In this document: positions 44,548 through 55,730 of the stretch, piece by piece | How the letters are laid out: the number at the start of each line of letters is the position of its first letter | Position numbering within the stretch: the first letter of the stretch is position 1 | Source of the DNA: Branchiostoma floridae | Lineage: Eukaryota; Chordata; Leptocardii; Amphioxiformes; Branchiostomatidae | Reading direction: 5' to 3' | NCBI RefSeq assembly: GCF_000003815.2 | Contig: NC_049980.1 | Coordinates: 8,222,209-8,286,208 of the forward strand | Length of the DNA stretch: 64,000 nucleotides | Notes under the pieces: model-generated | What the model was told of the DNA's origin: nothing | The model's database searches: none | What the model saw: only the letters and a program-made list of their open reading frames with translations | Translations under genes and position numbers: made by a program

Positions 44548-47067
44548 TTAATCTTCAATGAGAGGCTCGTCGTCTTGCTCAGTCGGCATGGCCTGGTTTG
44601 CAACGCCACGAGCGTCAGGATCATCAGGCTGGTAGCTGGGGGGAGGGGAAGGTCCCGTGGGTGGGGCAGAGGCTTGTCCCTGGGGTACGGTTGGATGCTG
44701 TTGTGGCTGGAGTTGTGCTGGGTGCGGGTAGGGCGCGGCCTGGCTGGGCTGCTGGAACTGAACCTGTGGTACGGACTGTAGCGACTGCTGACCTGCCGCT
44801 TGTGCTGTGGGTGTGGCGATGACATATTGCGCGTTTCCTGAAGCGAAATATGAGTATATTCATAACATGTCAAAAGTTCGCATAGTTAAATAAGAGTTAC
44901 ACATGTGTGTTTCAGTTACAGCTTTGTAAAAGATATCTTAGATATTAGCTATAGAATATCTCCTCCACGTTTCAGAATCCCGTGGTTTTCTATTTAACTG
45001 TCCCTTACTTTATGGTTTCCACTGTCCCAAACGTACCGTGCCCACCTGTTGACATCGGCGGTGCTACATGATACTGATGTGCTGCAGGAGCGACACCCTG
45101 CACCGGGACAAACACAACGTTCCCTTGTGGCTTGGGACCCTGCCCGGCCCCAGCGGCAGCAGCCATGTTGGCAGGTGTCTGTGTGACGAGTAGGGGTTGT
45201 TGGACCGCGGCTCCAGAGGGAAGGGCCGTGGTTCCTGAGGGAAGGGCCGTGGCGTATTGTGGCTGGTTTGGAGGGAACGGTGTCATGACGATGGGCTGTC
45301 CCCCCTGCATGACGTACTGGCCGGGTATCTGGACCAGTCTGCCGTCTGCTCCCACCTGATAGGCAACTGCTGGTGCCTGGAATAACAGTTACTGCAGGTG
45401 AATATAAACTTCGAACGTAAATGTTAAAGAGCGAAGCAAATCTTATAGATGGCCAATACCTAGAATAGAATGAAAATCTTGTCTTTTCATCGCTGTTACA
45501 ACGCATAGTACCCAAAGCAATTAAGGCATGTCAGGTATGATTGCTATTTTTCTTTTAGTTATGATGTATTCCTTTTGCTTCTAGCATTCTGACTTAGTCT
45601 GATAGTGTCTTAATTTTTGTCGTCTTTCTGTACTTACGGGCAAGCTTCCTTACGGGCAAGCTCCCTTCCAGTAAAATGTTGTCTAAGCGTTAAAATGCGA
45701 GACATCACCTGGTAGCCACTGTTGTTACATGTATCACAGCAGGTACAACTGTCCGTACTTCCCTCGGTGCAGCCCGGACAGATCGCATAACACGTCATGA
45801 CGGAGGTGGCGATGGCCAGGCCCAGCTCCAGGAGGGCCAGTAGGATCAGCAGGACGTCAAACGCGATGATGGCGCCCTGATAATCAGATGCAAGCGTCGT
45901 CATAAAAGCGCCACAGCATCGCGTTTGATGCTTTGATTATGAGGAGACGTACTCTAATATGTACTAAACTAAAGGCGGTTAGATCCCACAAGGACGTTAC
46001 TCAGCAGACCTATGGAATGATTCATCATCAGGCCACAGCAAGATGGGCAGACACCATAAATGTTGTAACAAGACCTAAAGGGAACAAAACGTGGTATCAC
46101 AACCAACGAGGCATTCATTCCTGTATTCAAGAACAAAAAAAATTAAAGGCATGTACTGGCATAGTAAAAGTGGCACTAGTATGGTAGACTGGTATCACTA
46201 ACAAAGTGGCCTTATGGCCATGCATGTGATTGAACATTATGGTTATTTGTTACTATGCACGATGTGCTAGCTGTCAAAAATGAATGTTAATTCACTCGTA
46301 TGGGCATGGACAATGACTTACCGTTGGACATTCACTAAGTGGAAAATTCCAGCACCATCCCCAGACATCACTTGAAAGTGCGATGGCCGCGATGACGAGG
46401 GTAACGGTTCCCGCCAGGATGGACGAAAGGATGGACAGGACCATCAGAGGTATGATCTGTACATAATGAGTAAACAAAAATGATCATGACAAACTATAGT
46501 GCAGAGGGGGTGTGATTTTAGCCATAGCTGTTATTTACCTTACCAAAATTTTACAGCAATGGAACAATATCGTCATGACGCAACATAGATCTGGACGTTA
46601 AAGCGACAGGCCCACAAAGGTGAGCGGGTTCGCACCTGTTCAGTGGATACTTTGCAACAATAAATGTGAACTTACCATACATTTGGTCTTGCGTTTCGCC
46701 GCAAAGATGCCGATGATTCCAGTAGAGAGGAACTAAAGGTACAACAAGGGGATCTATCATGACAATATGATGAAGGAGAATATCATTGTGTTGTGAATTC
46801 AAAAATAGAGCGCCATACATGCACGTACCCTGGTGTAAAATGCAAAGTTGTGAATATGAAAACAAAACGGTTAACATTGTATATTCTCACCAACGCCCCG
46901 GTCCAGATAGGATACCCTATGACGAAGAGTCCACTTCCCGGTATGATGATGGCGATGCCCAATAGTATGGCCGCTGATCCACACACTATCTGTGTGATAG
47001 ACAACGCTTTGACGGTGTTGCCGCTAAAACATTTTGGAGTAGGGCGGGGTTGCTGGAACATATGCAT
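44548..47067 (-). CDS. MS4A/CD20-like four-transmembrane protein, copy B2
   Basis: Exons: A 46891-47067, B 46676-46732, C 46322-46456, D 45709-45876, E 45037-45376, F 44548-44837; the product is 388 residues with intact frames and GT-AG sites. Motifs in order: N-terminal FQQPRPTPKCFSGN; TM1 KALSITQIVCGSAAILLG; TM2 from GYPIWTGALV to FLSTGIIGIFAA; TM3 LMVLSILSSILAGTVTLV; loop VWGWCWNFPLSEC; TM4 LLALLELGLAIATSV; Cys-rich CYAICPGC and CTCCDTC; then the tail with APAVAYQ, two tail minisatellite units, PPSYQP and the end EQDDEPLIED. Exon F starts G-N-A where the sisters have G-N-M/V. Intron C-D holds about 190 bp (46013-46215) not seen in the other copies. Predicted at the plasma membrane or in endosomes; molecular role unknown. 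Confidence 0.88.
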
Positions 47068-47630
47068 GGTGCTGGAAAAACATGAGATTCCGGGGAGATA
47101 TTATTGAATATGAAATTTGAAGCATGTAAATATTGCATCAGGTGACTAACTGTTCTGGTCATAGTACGATCACACAGCATGTGATTCGTGACGTGTGCTT
47201 GTAGTTAATCAGTGTACGAACTTAGTGACTAGACTTCCACGCACAGTCTAATACACCCGTCAAATGGTGTTAACCATTTCGAGTGACGTATCATGTATGT
47301 ACAGTGCTTCTCATTGATTATGAAAGTATCATGTCAGTCGAGTAGTCTCTACACCCACAGATGTTCAAAGTATGTCCTAAGAAAGATACCCAAGCCTGCA
47401 TGCACCAGCGCTATCACTCTCTCCTATCATTAAAAGCCACCATCTTAGATCCAAAACACGGTATATCATAACCGGAAGTTCTGTTACAGTGCCATGGAAA
47501 GCCGCCTGACAACCTACCAACATACCAAATATTAAACCAATCGATCTAGACGCCATGAAGCTGCATAAACGGGATAAGACACATTATATACTCCACGAAA
47601 CATTATAGAAATACCATCAAAAGAGACCCC

Positions 47631-48722
47631 TGTGACAGCGATTTCGCCCCCCTTTAGCGTTTTCGCCCCCCCCCCCAAAGAGCAGCTGGTTACTACATAT
47701 TACAGGTGCGCTACCTGGTACTATACTGCACCTGGGGAGTAACGTGTATGGTGTGTTACCTGGTACCTTATGGCACCTTATTACTGTACCGTAAGATGCC
47801 TGTCATACCTCGAAAGTCGATACTATATTGTTCGGTGCAAACATGACATTGAAATGAAAAAGACAATTTTTGCAGCTGAGGTGGCATAAAAACAGTGCTA
47901 CTGCGAACGTATAAATCAACACCGTCTATGGTACGGAATACGTCAGCTATATGTTTTCAATTTGTCACAGTGTTTTCTTTCTTGTGCTGGAAACATTTCC
48001 AAAGCACTAACAAAAACACACGTGAATAATAGTTTCTCATTATAAACACTATCTACGCGCAAGTTGATATAGCTGTTGCTAAATGCTACACAAACACTGG
48101 TAAAGTACCAGTCTTAAGAAACACGGGTAAATGCATCAGTTCCTAAATACTAGAAAAAACAGTCATGTTGGAGGTGAAGATATCCCTTGGCCAGGTGCAT
48201 ATACCAAAATGTGCGTTATTCTAATCAATACCTAATATTTGCATAATTAATAAAGACATTACATAGTTCTTTTGTTGTCACTTCATGGTAGAGACTTCAT
48301 ATTGGAGATATATAGGTTGTTTGAGGACAGGTGAATACAATGAAATACATCTTATGTCAAGACTCAAGTATATGCAAAAAAGGGAATACAAGGGACCCAA
48401 CCCTCCTTGTCTGAAACAAGTTCAACTATCTTATTACCATGTAATTACGTTAATATTGATACTATGAATGGAGTTATGTATCAAACTCGTGTACTTATAT
48501 CATTCTGAAACTGCATTTTGTGATTTATACCAATCAACTTTTAAAATGTCATGTAAACCCGTTTTTTTGGGGGGGGGGGCGAAATCGCTAAAGGGGGGCG
48601 AGGTAGGGGGGCGAGATCACTAGCCGGGGAGGGCGAGATCGCTAGCGATTTCAGCGCCCCCCGGGGGGGGGGGGCGAGATCGCTAGTGATTTCGCCCCCG
48701 GGGGGGCGAGATCGCTGTCACA
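47631..48722. mobile_element. 1.09-kb element with G/C-tract inverted ends in the B2 5' region
   Basis: The ends are TGTGACAGCG and CGCTGTCACA. Inside both ends are repeats of gcgatttcgcccccc; the right end (48565-48720) carries several such words separated by long G runs, in both orientations. The middle is AT-rich with no open frame. The homologous spacer of B4 near 59180 lacks it. Superfamily not recognised. Confidence 0.75.
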
Positions 48723-49128
48723 CCACTACTAGTTGAGTTATTTGGTAGCCAACAGTCGCACATACACAAGCCGCTGGCTGCCCAAGATATATTATCAAAA
48801 CCTTTCTGGCGAAGGTACTACCACAAGCTGTGGTGTGTGTAGATAGTCTAACTAGCCTGAGACTTCACCTTTACCTCGACTTCCGCCAGTTCTATGAACC
48901 CATGGAAATTGTTCTGGCAAAATGGAGACTAGTTAGTTAACGACTGATTCACTGAAGTGCACGTCGTGAATATTCTAACATTCACGTTTCATAGTATAGT
49001 CTACCACTGAAAACGTACGTTGCTTTGCCTTTCACTCTACACGACACTGCACACCAACAGATCAGTGAGCTGGTACTATATTTATACACTATAGCTAGAC
49101 GGAAAGAAGCGCAGGTTTTAACGTTTAC

Positions 49129-49260
49129 CTGGTGTAACGATGGACTGCGAGAATTTCCTGAGTTGGGCCTCACTCAGCGGTCAGTGTGTGATAGGGTCGA
49201 AGGTCAACGTCCTTACGTACACTTGTTGCTGTGCAACTTTCGGGTATTTGTGACACGTAC
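49129..49260 (-). promoter_or_regulatory. Probable leader exon and promoter of B2
   Basis: Donor ACACCAG|gtaaacg at 49129, 2.06 kb upstream of exon A. The gaaggtcaacgtccttacg block is kept near 49198. The CRE-like word present in B1 and B3 is missing here because of a short deletion (ctgcgagaatttcctgag). Confidence 0.5.
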
Positions 49261-49588
49261 ATTGCCTCGATCGATTCGTTGCTTCAACGTTTTTCAAATA
49301 TATGATATCAAATTACAAGGGAAATCAAAATTTCTCTGTCAAAATTCTTTGTGTCTGTTTCACATGAGATAAATATGAAGCGATCTACATGTACCTTGTT
49401 CTAATGAACAGGGCCTAAAGAGATAAAAAGACCAAATAAACCACTTGAAAATGGCGACTTTGGTTCCCTTTTTCAACTCATTATAGTATAAACCGTAAGA
49501 AAACATAACACTTGTGTTGCCGTTATTCAGTCTTTTTGAAACAAGAGTACGTGATGCTGCAGAGTCCAATCCACGGTGTGTGGCAAGG

Positions 49589-50935
49589 ATTTATTGTTTA
49601 TTGTTTATTGAAAAGATCTCCATTAGTGAATACATGTACAATTCTGACAATGCGTCACTAATCTTCCTGGAGTCTTAAGACAAACACTTAACACAATACA
49701 TTAACAGAACATTGAGACTATTTACACCTTAATTCACAACCTATCCAACCAACCTAAATATACACTTAACGTTATACTTAAAGGAAGACATTACCGCAAA
49801 ACCTTATTCTTAAAATAAAAGTAAATGTAGTTGTGAGATCGAGTAGCTGAGAGGTCAGAGGTCAGTATCAAATATTCTAAACATTAATTCTATATACATA
49901 GTTGTCAATAAATGTCTTACCACCAGTGCTGCAGAGGTTTGTAAGTTTGTGTCTGTGTATTTAGTCTGCATGTCTTTGATGTGCTTTTTGAACATGGACG
50001 GTGTGGCTGATTTGAAGTGTTGTGGTAATGAGTTGCAGGATTTAACACACCTGTAAAGGAAAGTCCTGGTAGCAGCAGAAGTTTTGGGTTTGGGCAATCT
50101 TAATCTCCCCCCCCCCCCCCCCCTAGTCGGGTGTTGTGTCGGTGGGTATTTTTGATTGCATGTAGTCTTTTGTAGGTAGCTTCTGGTTTCTTAGCTGTTT
50201 GTGGAACATAGTGAGGGTTCGGGTATAAAGTCGTTCGTTTACCTTTGGCCAGTTCAGTTTTCTATGTAAGTCATCAGTGTTAGAAGTGTACTTTGCATTA
50301 AGTACTAGCCTGGCAGCCTTATTTTGCAATGTCTGTAGTTTATTTAAATGAGATTGGGAACTCGCAGACAGAAGACATGCACAATAATCCATGTGACTCA
50401 GAACAAGTGTTTGTGCAACAGTTTTTAACGTGTCACTAGTAAAGAAGTCCCGAGATTTAGCCAGTGCTGCTAGTGCGCGTGCCATTTTAGATGTTACTTT
50501 GTCCAGATGTTGAGCCCAGGTTAACTGCTGGTCCATCAACATTCCTAGAAGCTTAGCCTGCTCAACCTGTTCTATCATTTTGTTGCTCATCGAAAGCTGC
50601 AAGGCTGGTTTTTGTTTTAGTTTGTAACGACTTCCAATGACCATAGATTTGGTCTTGTCAACATTGAGCACCAGTCTGTTAGCTTGAACCCAGTTATTAA
50701 TATGGGTAAGTTCGGCTTGAAGAGTGGCTTGTACCTCTGCTATGCTGGCCCTGCAGCAGATGGAGTTGTATCGTCTGCGTACATTACTACGTCACAGTGT
50801 TTTACCACTGCGGGTAAGTCGTTAGTATATACGCAGAACAACAGTGGACCCAAACAGCTACCCTGTGGTACTCCACTATTTATCTCTCTGTAAGTCGAGA
50901 TATCACCATTTACAATTTATCAATTGTAACTTCTA
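49589..50935 (-). pseudogene. CR1-like LINE 3' fragment between B2 and B3
   Basis: On the minus strand: SGVPQGSCLGPLLFCVYTND, then VVMYADDTT (catalytic YADD), a frameshift near 50750, then LNVDKTKSMVIGSR, AKLLGMLMDQQLTW and ARLVLNAKYTSNTDDL. A 17-base G/C run (50107-50123) breaks the frame again. It resumes with PKPKTSAATRTFLYRC, SCNSLPQHFKSA and MFKKHIKDM. The 3' end is a short tandem repeat of caataaa at 49589-49606, as in CR1 elements. The other B spacers (44128, 55398) run straight through this site, giving the empty target. Confidence 0.88.
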
Positions 50936-51314
50936 ATGTCCCCCATTACATGGATGGAACATTTCATTTCTATAAATTTTCGTATACAATAGTGTGTTCG
51001 TCCTAGAATCGTACTATCATTTTCTGTTATCGTGTATACGTGTTATACGTAAACCAACATTAAAGCCGAGCTCTTCTTAGATTTGACATAATAACGGTTG
51101 CGCAATTCAGTCTCTTTGCTGTCTTGCTCCATTTGTATCAGTCAAAATCTGTGTGAAGAACATGCTATTCATGTCATGTCTGAAAGTTGTCTTTTCGATC
51201 TAATCATGATGACAATACATTTCAGTACGTAAAGTTTAAGACACTATATAAGCGAGTAGAACCTAACGTTATGGTTTCACTGGGCATGGTCTTCGGATTA
51301 CGAATCTCATTCGC

Positions 51315-53648
51315 TTAATCTTCGATGAGAGGCTCGTCGTCTTGCTCAGTCGGCATGGCCTGGTTTACAACGCCACGAGCGTCAGGCTCAGCAGGCTGGT
51401 AGCTGGGGGGAGGGGAGGATCCCGTGGGTGGGGCAGAGGCTTGTCCATGGGGTACGGTTGGCTGCTGTTGTGGCTGGAGTTGTGGTGGGTGCGGGTAGGG
51501 CGCGGCCTGGCTGGGCTGCTGGAACTGAACCTGTGGCACGGACTGTAGCGGCTGCTGACCTGCCGCTTGGGCTGTGGGTGTGGACGTGGCGATGACATAC
51601 TGCATGTTACCTGAAGCAAAATATGTCTGTATCAATAACATGTTAAAATTTCACAACGTTAAATAAGAGGTATTTCGATCGTACACGTGTTTCAGGTGCA
51701 GTTTTGTAATTAATAACTGAGATATTAAAATTTCTCCTCCGTGTGGTATAATGGTTTCTATTGTTGTCCCAAACTTACCTTGCCCACCTGGTGACATCGG
51801 CGGTGCTACATTTTGTACTTGGTGCTGACGTGGTGCAGGAGGGACACCCTGCACCGGGACAAACACAACGTTCCCTTGTGGCTTGGGACTCTGCCCGACC
51901 CCAGCGTTTGCCTGGGCAGCAGCCATATTTACAGGTGTCTGTGTGATGAGTAGGGGTTGTTGGGCCGCGGCCGTGGCGTGTTGGGGCTGGCTTGGAGGGA
52001 ACGATGTCATGGTGATGGGCTGTCCCCCCTGCATGACGTACTGGCCGGGTATCTGGACCAGTCTGCCGTCTGCTCCCATCTGATAGGCGACTGCTGGTGC
52101 CTGAAAGATATCAAATACAGACGAATCAAGTTTGAGCGTAAAGAGTAAAGCAAACCTGGATTCTTTAGGTGGTACTGCAGAAGAGATGTTCCTGCGAATG
52201 AAAATCTTGTCCCTTCATCACTGTTAGTCCAGATAGCATGCAGAGCAACATATGTTAGATCGGGTGTTTGACAGTTCATTTTGGAACGTCTTTTTGTGCT
52301 GACAGTCCTCTTTCTTTACAATTCCTATGTAGTGCGTTAAAATGCGAGACATTACCTGGTATCCACTGTTGTTACATGTATCACAGCAGGTACAACTGTC
52401 CGTACTTCCCTCGGTGCAGCCCGGACAGATCGCATAACACGTCATGACGGAGGTGGCGATGGCCAGGCCCAGCTCCAGGAGGGCCAGTAGGATCAGCAGG
52501 ACGTCAAACGCGATGATGGCGCCCTGATAATCAGATACAAGTCTCGTCATAAAAGCGCCACAGCATCGCGTTTGATGCTTTTAGCATGAGGAGGCACACT
52601 CCAATATGCACTAAACTAATGGCGGTTAGATCCCTAAAGGACGATACTCAGAAGTCTAGACCTATAATTCATCATTATGGCCATTTGACTTATATCATGA
52701 CTGTGTTGCTGTATACGCGATGTGCTTTCTGTCAAAGCATCTGTGTCAATTCACTTGTATGGGTATGGGTATGGAAAACGGTTTACCGTTGGACATTCAC
52801 TGCCTGGAAAATTCCAGCACCATCCCCAGACATCATTTGAAAGTGCGATGGCCGCAAGGACGAGGGTAACGGTTCCCGCGAAGATTGACGAGAAGATGGA
52901 CAGAACCATTAGAGGTATGATCTGTACACAAAGAGTACCACGACATAAATCATAACAAAATGCAGAGGTGTGTTCAGTCACCTCTTTCCGTACAAAAATA
53001 CGTTTGTAGAGCAACGGAACTATGTCGTCACGATGGAACTTCGATCTGGACGTAGAAGCGATAGACCCACAAGGTAAGCGGGCTCGCCCCTGACTCGACC
53101 GCTGTTATTTTGCCACTGCGCAGCGTCAACATTTAAACATCTTTACTGACATCTGAATTACTTGATGAGTACATGACCCATCCTCTTAGGGGCCCATATA
53201 AGCAAACGTTTGTAAATAGCACGGGATATTAAGTGGATACTTTGCAACAATAATTGTGAACTTACCATACATTTGGTCTTGCGTTTCGCCGCAAAGATGC
53301 CGATTATTCCTGTAGAGAGGAACTAAGGGTACAACAAAGGGATCTGTCATGACAATACGAATGAGAATATCGTTGTGTTGTGAAGTTTAAAATAGAACTC
53401 CATACATAACCTCGCATAAAAGGCAAAGTCGTGACTATGAAAACAAAAGGGTTAACATTGTACATTCTTACCAACGCCCCGGTCCAGACAGGATACCCAG
53501 TTCGGAAGAGCTCACTGCCCGGTATGATGATAGCGATGCCCAGTAGTATGGCCAGGGATCCACACACTATCTGTGTGATAGACAACGCTTTGACGGTGTT
53601 CCCGCCAAAACATTTTGGAGTAGGGCGGGGTTGCTGGAACATGTGCAT
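51315..53648 (-). CDS. MS4A/CD20-like four-transmembrane protein, copy B3
   Basis: Exons: A 53472-53648, B 53266-53322, C 52787-52921, D 52356-52523, E 51779-52100, F 51315-51610; the product is 384 residues, all frames open. Same plan as B2: FQQPRPTPKCFGGN start, four membrane segments, Cys-rich juxtamembrane part (CYAICPGC, DSCTCCDTC), then the Pro/Gln tail with APAVAYQMGADGRLVQIPGQ, PPSYQP and EQDDEPLIED at the end. In exon E the ALPSGA minisatellite is completely missing (ATAAAQQP), and a three-codon insertion QNV is seen near the exon end. Intron lengths are the shortest of the group. A hairpin transposon sits in its leader intron. Transmembrane segments are more conserved than the tail by eye, which suggests selection on the protein. 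Confidence 0.88.
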
Positions 53649-53831
53649 GATTCTGGAAGAATATGAGATTACACACAGGGAGAAATTATCAAATATGAGA
53701 TTTCAAACATTTGAATATTGCATCATGTGATCAACCGCTCAGGTCATTGTACAACGTTTGTAACTCTCATCATGGCATGGGAAATTGAAAACCTTCGACA
53801 AATTGGTACAAAGTGGAGGAGAGATTGATTC

Positions 53832-54063
53832 TACCCTGGGGGCCAGCCGGGATCGGGCAGCTAGGATAGTTTATTCGGAGGCCCAAGACAGTCAGGCCCG
53901 CCTATCTGCTATTAGCGCCCGGGGAGTTTAAGTCCGATAAGGGTAGCGATAACTCCTTCGGGCTTAAATTCCCCGGAGCACTAATGTGAGATCGGCGGGC
54001 TGACTGTCTTGGCTCCCCGAACAAAACTCGCTAGCTACCCGGTCCTGTCTGGCTCCCAGGGTA
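53832..54063. mobile_element. Foldback transposon with 10-bp target duplication in the B3 leader intron
   Basis: Ends TACCCTGGGGGCCAG and CTGGCTCCCAGGGTA, with arms of about 70 bp that also pair further in (aagacagtcaggcccgcc / ggcgggctgactgtctt). It is flanked by agattgattc on both sides (53822-53831 and 54065-54074). The B1 flank (42785) has this word once and no insert. Long arms with a 9-10 bp duplication suggest a Mutator-like (MULE) non-autonomous element. Confidence 0.82.
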
Positions 54064-54952
54064 TAGATTGATTCGTGTACTCTAATATTCACAACACTAA
54101 AAGTAAAAAGGTCCGGGGATGAAAAATGCTTACACTGGATGACCCCAAATAACACCGCCACACAGCATGTGATTCGTGACGTGTACTTGTAGTTAATCAG
54201 TGTATGAACTTAGTGACTAGAGTTCCACGCACAGTCTCATACATTCGTCGAATGATGTTAGCTTTTTCGAGTGACGTATTATATACATGCTTCTCGTTGA
54301 TTATGAAAATATCATTCTCATGTACATAAGTCATATTAGTTGATTATCCTTTAGACCCAAACAACACTTGTTCAAAGTACGATGTCCTATCTTAAGCAAA
54401 GATGCCCAAACCTACACCCTCTTTCCTATCATATAAAAGCCACCAAAAAGATCCAGTACACGGCATATCATAACCGCAAGTTCTGTTATAGTGCCATGGA
54501 AAGCCTCCATGAGGAGCCCACAAATCTAACCATTTCCAGTTTTTGTCACAACCTACCAACGTACCAAATACAAAACCAATCGATTCAGACGTACTTGAGT
54601 TATTTGGTAACCAATAGGCATATAGACGCACATACACAAGCCGCTGGCTGCCCAAGATATAACCTTTCTGATCAGCTGTATGTGTGTGTAGATAGTCTAA
54701 CTAACCTGGGATTACACCTTTACCTCGTTCCACCAGCTCTACGAGTACCCAATGTATGTTCTGACAAAATGAAGACTTGACTCAGTACTGTATTTAGTAC
54801 TAGTAGAACAACTGCTCCAAAGTGCACGTCGTGAATACCCTACAGTCTATCAAAGTTGGTTTGTATATCACTACATATTACACACCATCAGATCAGTGAG
54901 CCGGCAGTATAACTGTACACTAGACGGAAAGAAGCGCATTTTTAACGTTTAC

Positions 54953-55090
54953 CTGGTGTAACGATGCACTGCGACGTCAGCAACTTAAAGAATGTTCCCC
55001 TGCGTTGGGCCTCACCCACTGGTGTATGTGATAGGGTCGAAGGTCAACGTCCTTACGTGCCTCCCACTTGTTGTTGTGCAACTTTGGTAT
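54953..55090 (-). promoter_or_regulatory. Probable leader exon and promoter of B3
   Basis: Donor ACACCAG|gtaaacg at 54953. Upstream are CRE-like gacgtca (about 54972) and gaaggtcaacgtccttacg (about 55038), in the same order as B1. Confidence 0.55.
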
Positions 55091-55730
55091 TTGTGACACG
55101 TACATTGCCTCAATCGATTTGTTGCTTCAACATTTTCAAATAGGTGATGTCAAATGACAAGGGAACTCAGTATGTTGCTCCGATTCTTACAAATGACATA
55201 CATATGAAGCGGTATACCTTATTTCAATGAACAGGAGCTGAGAGATAAAAAAAGCGAAAAAGACACTTGACAATAACGACTCTGGTTTCCTTGTCGAACT
55301 CATGACAATAGAAATTGTAAAAAAAACATAAAGCTTGTGTTGACGTAAATCCTTTTCAAAATATGAGTATGTGGTGCTGCAGAGTCCATTACAAGGTGCC
55401 GCAAGGATTTTTCAATCACATGTTTAACGTTCCAATGTCATCCATTACATGGATGGAACAAGCACATCTTCTTATAGCACGTTCGTCATAGAATCATCGT
55501 CTCTGTCATCGTGTAAAACAGTGCTCTTCTAAGAGTTGACATAACAAATATTGCGTAAGAAAGTCTCTATGCTGTCTTGCTTCATGTGTATTTCAATCTG
55601 TATGAAGAACATGCTACTCATGACACTTCTGGAAGTATCAGAAGTATATATATCATTGCGTTAGATGATGATAATAGAGCCTATGGCTTCAGTAGACGTG
55701 GTCTTCGGGTTACGGATCTCGAGGTGCCAT

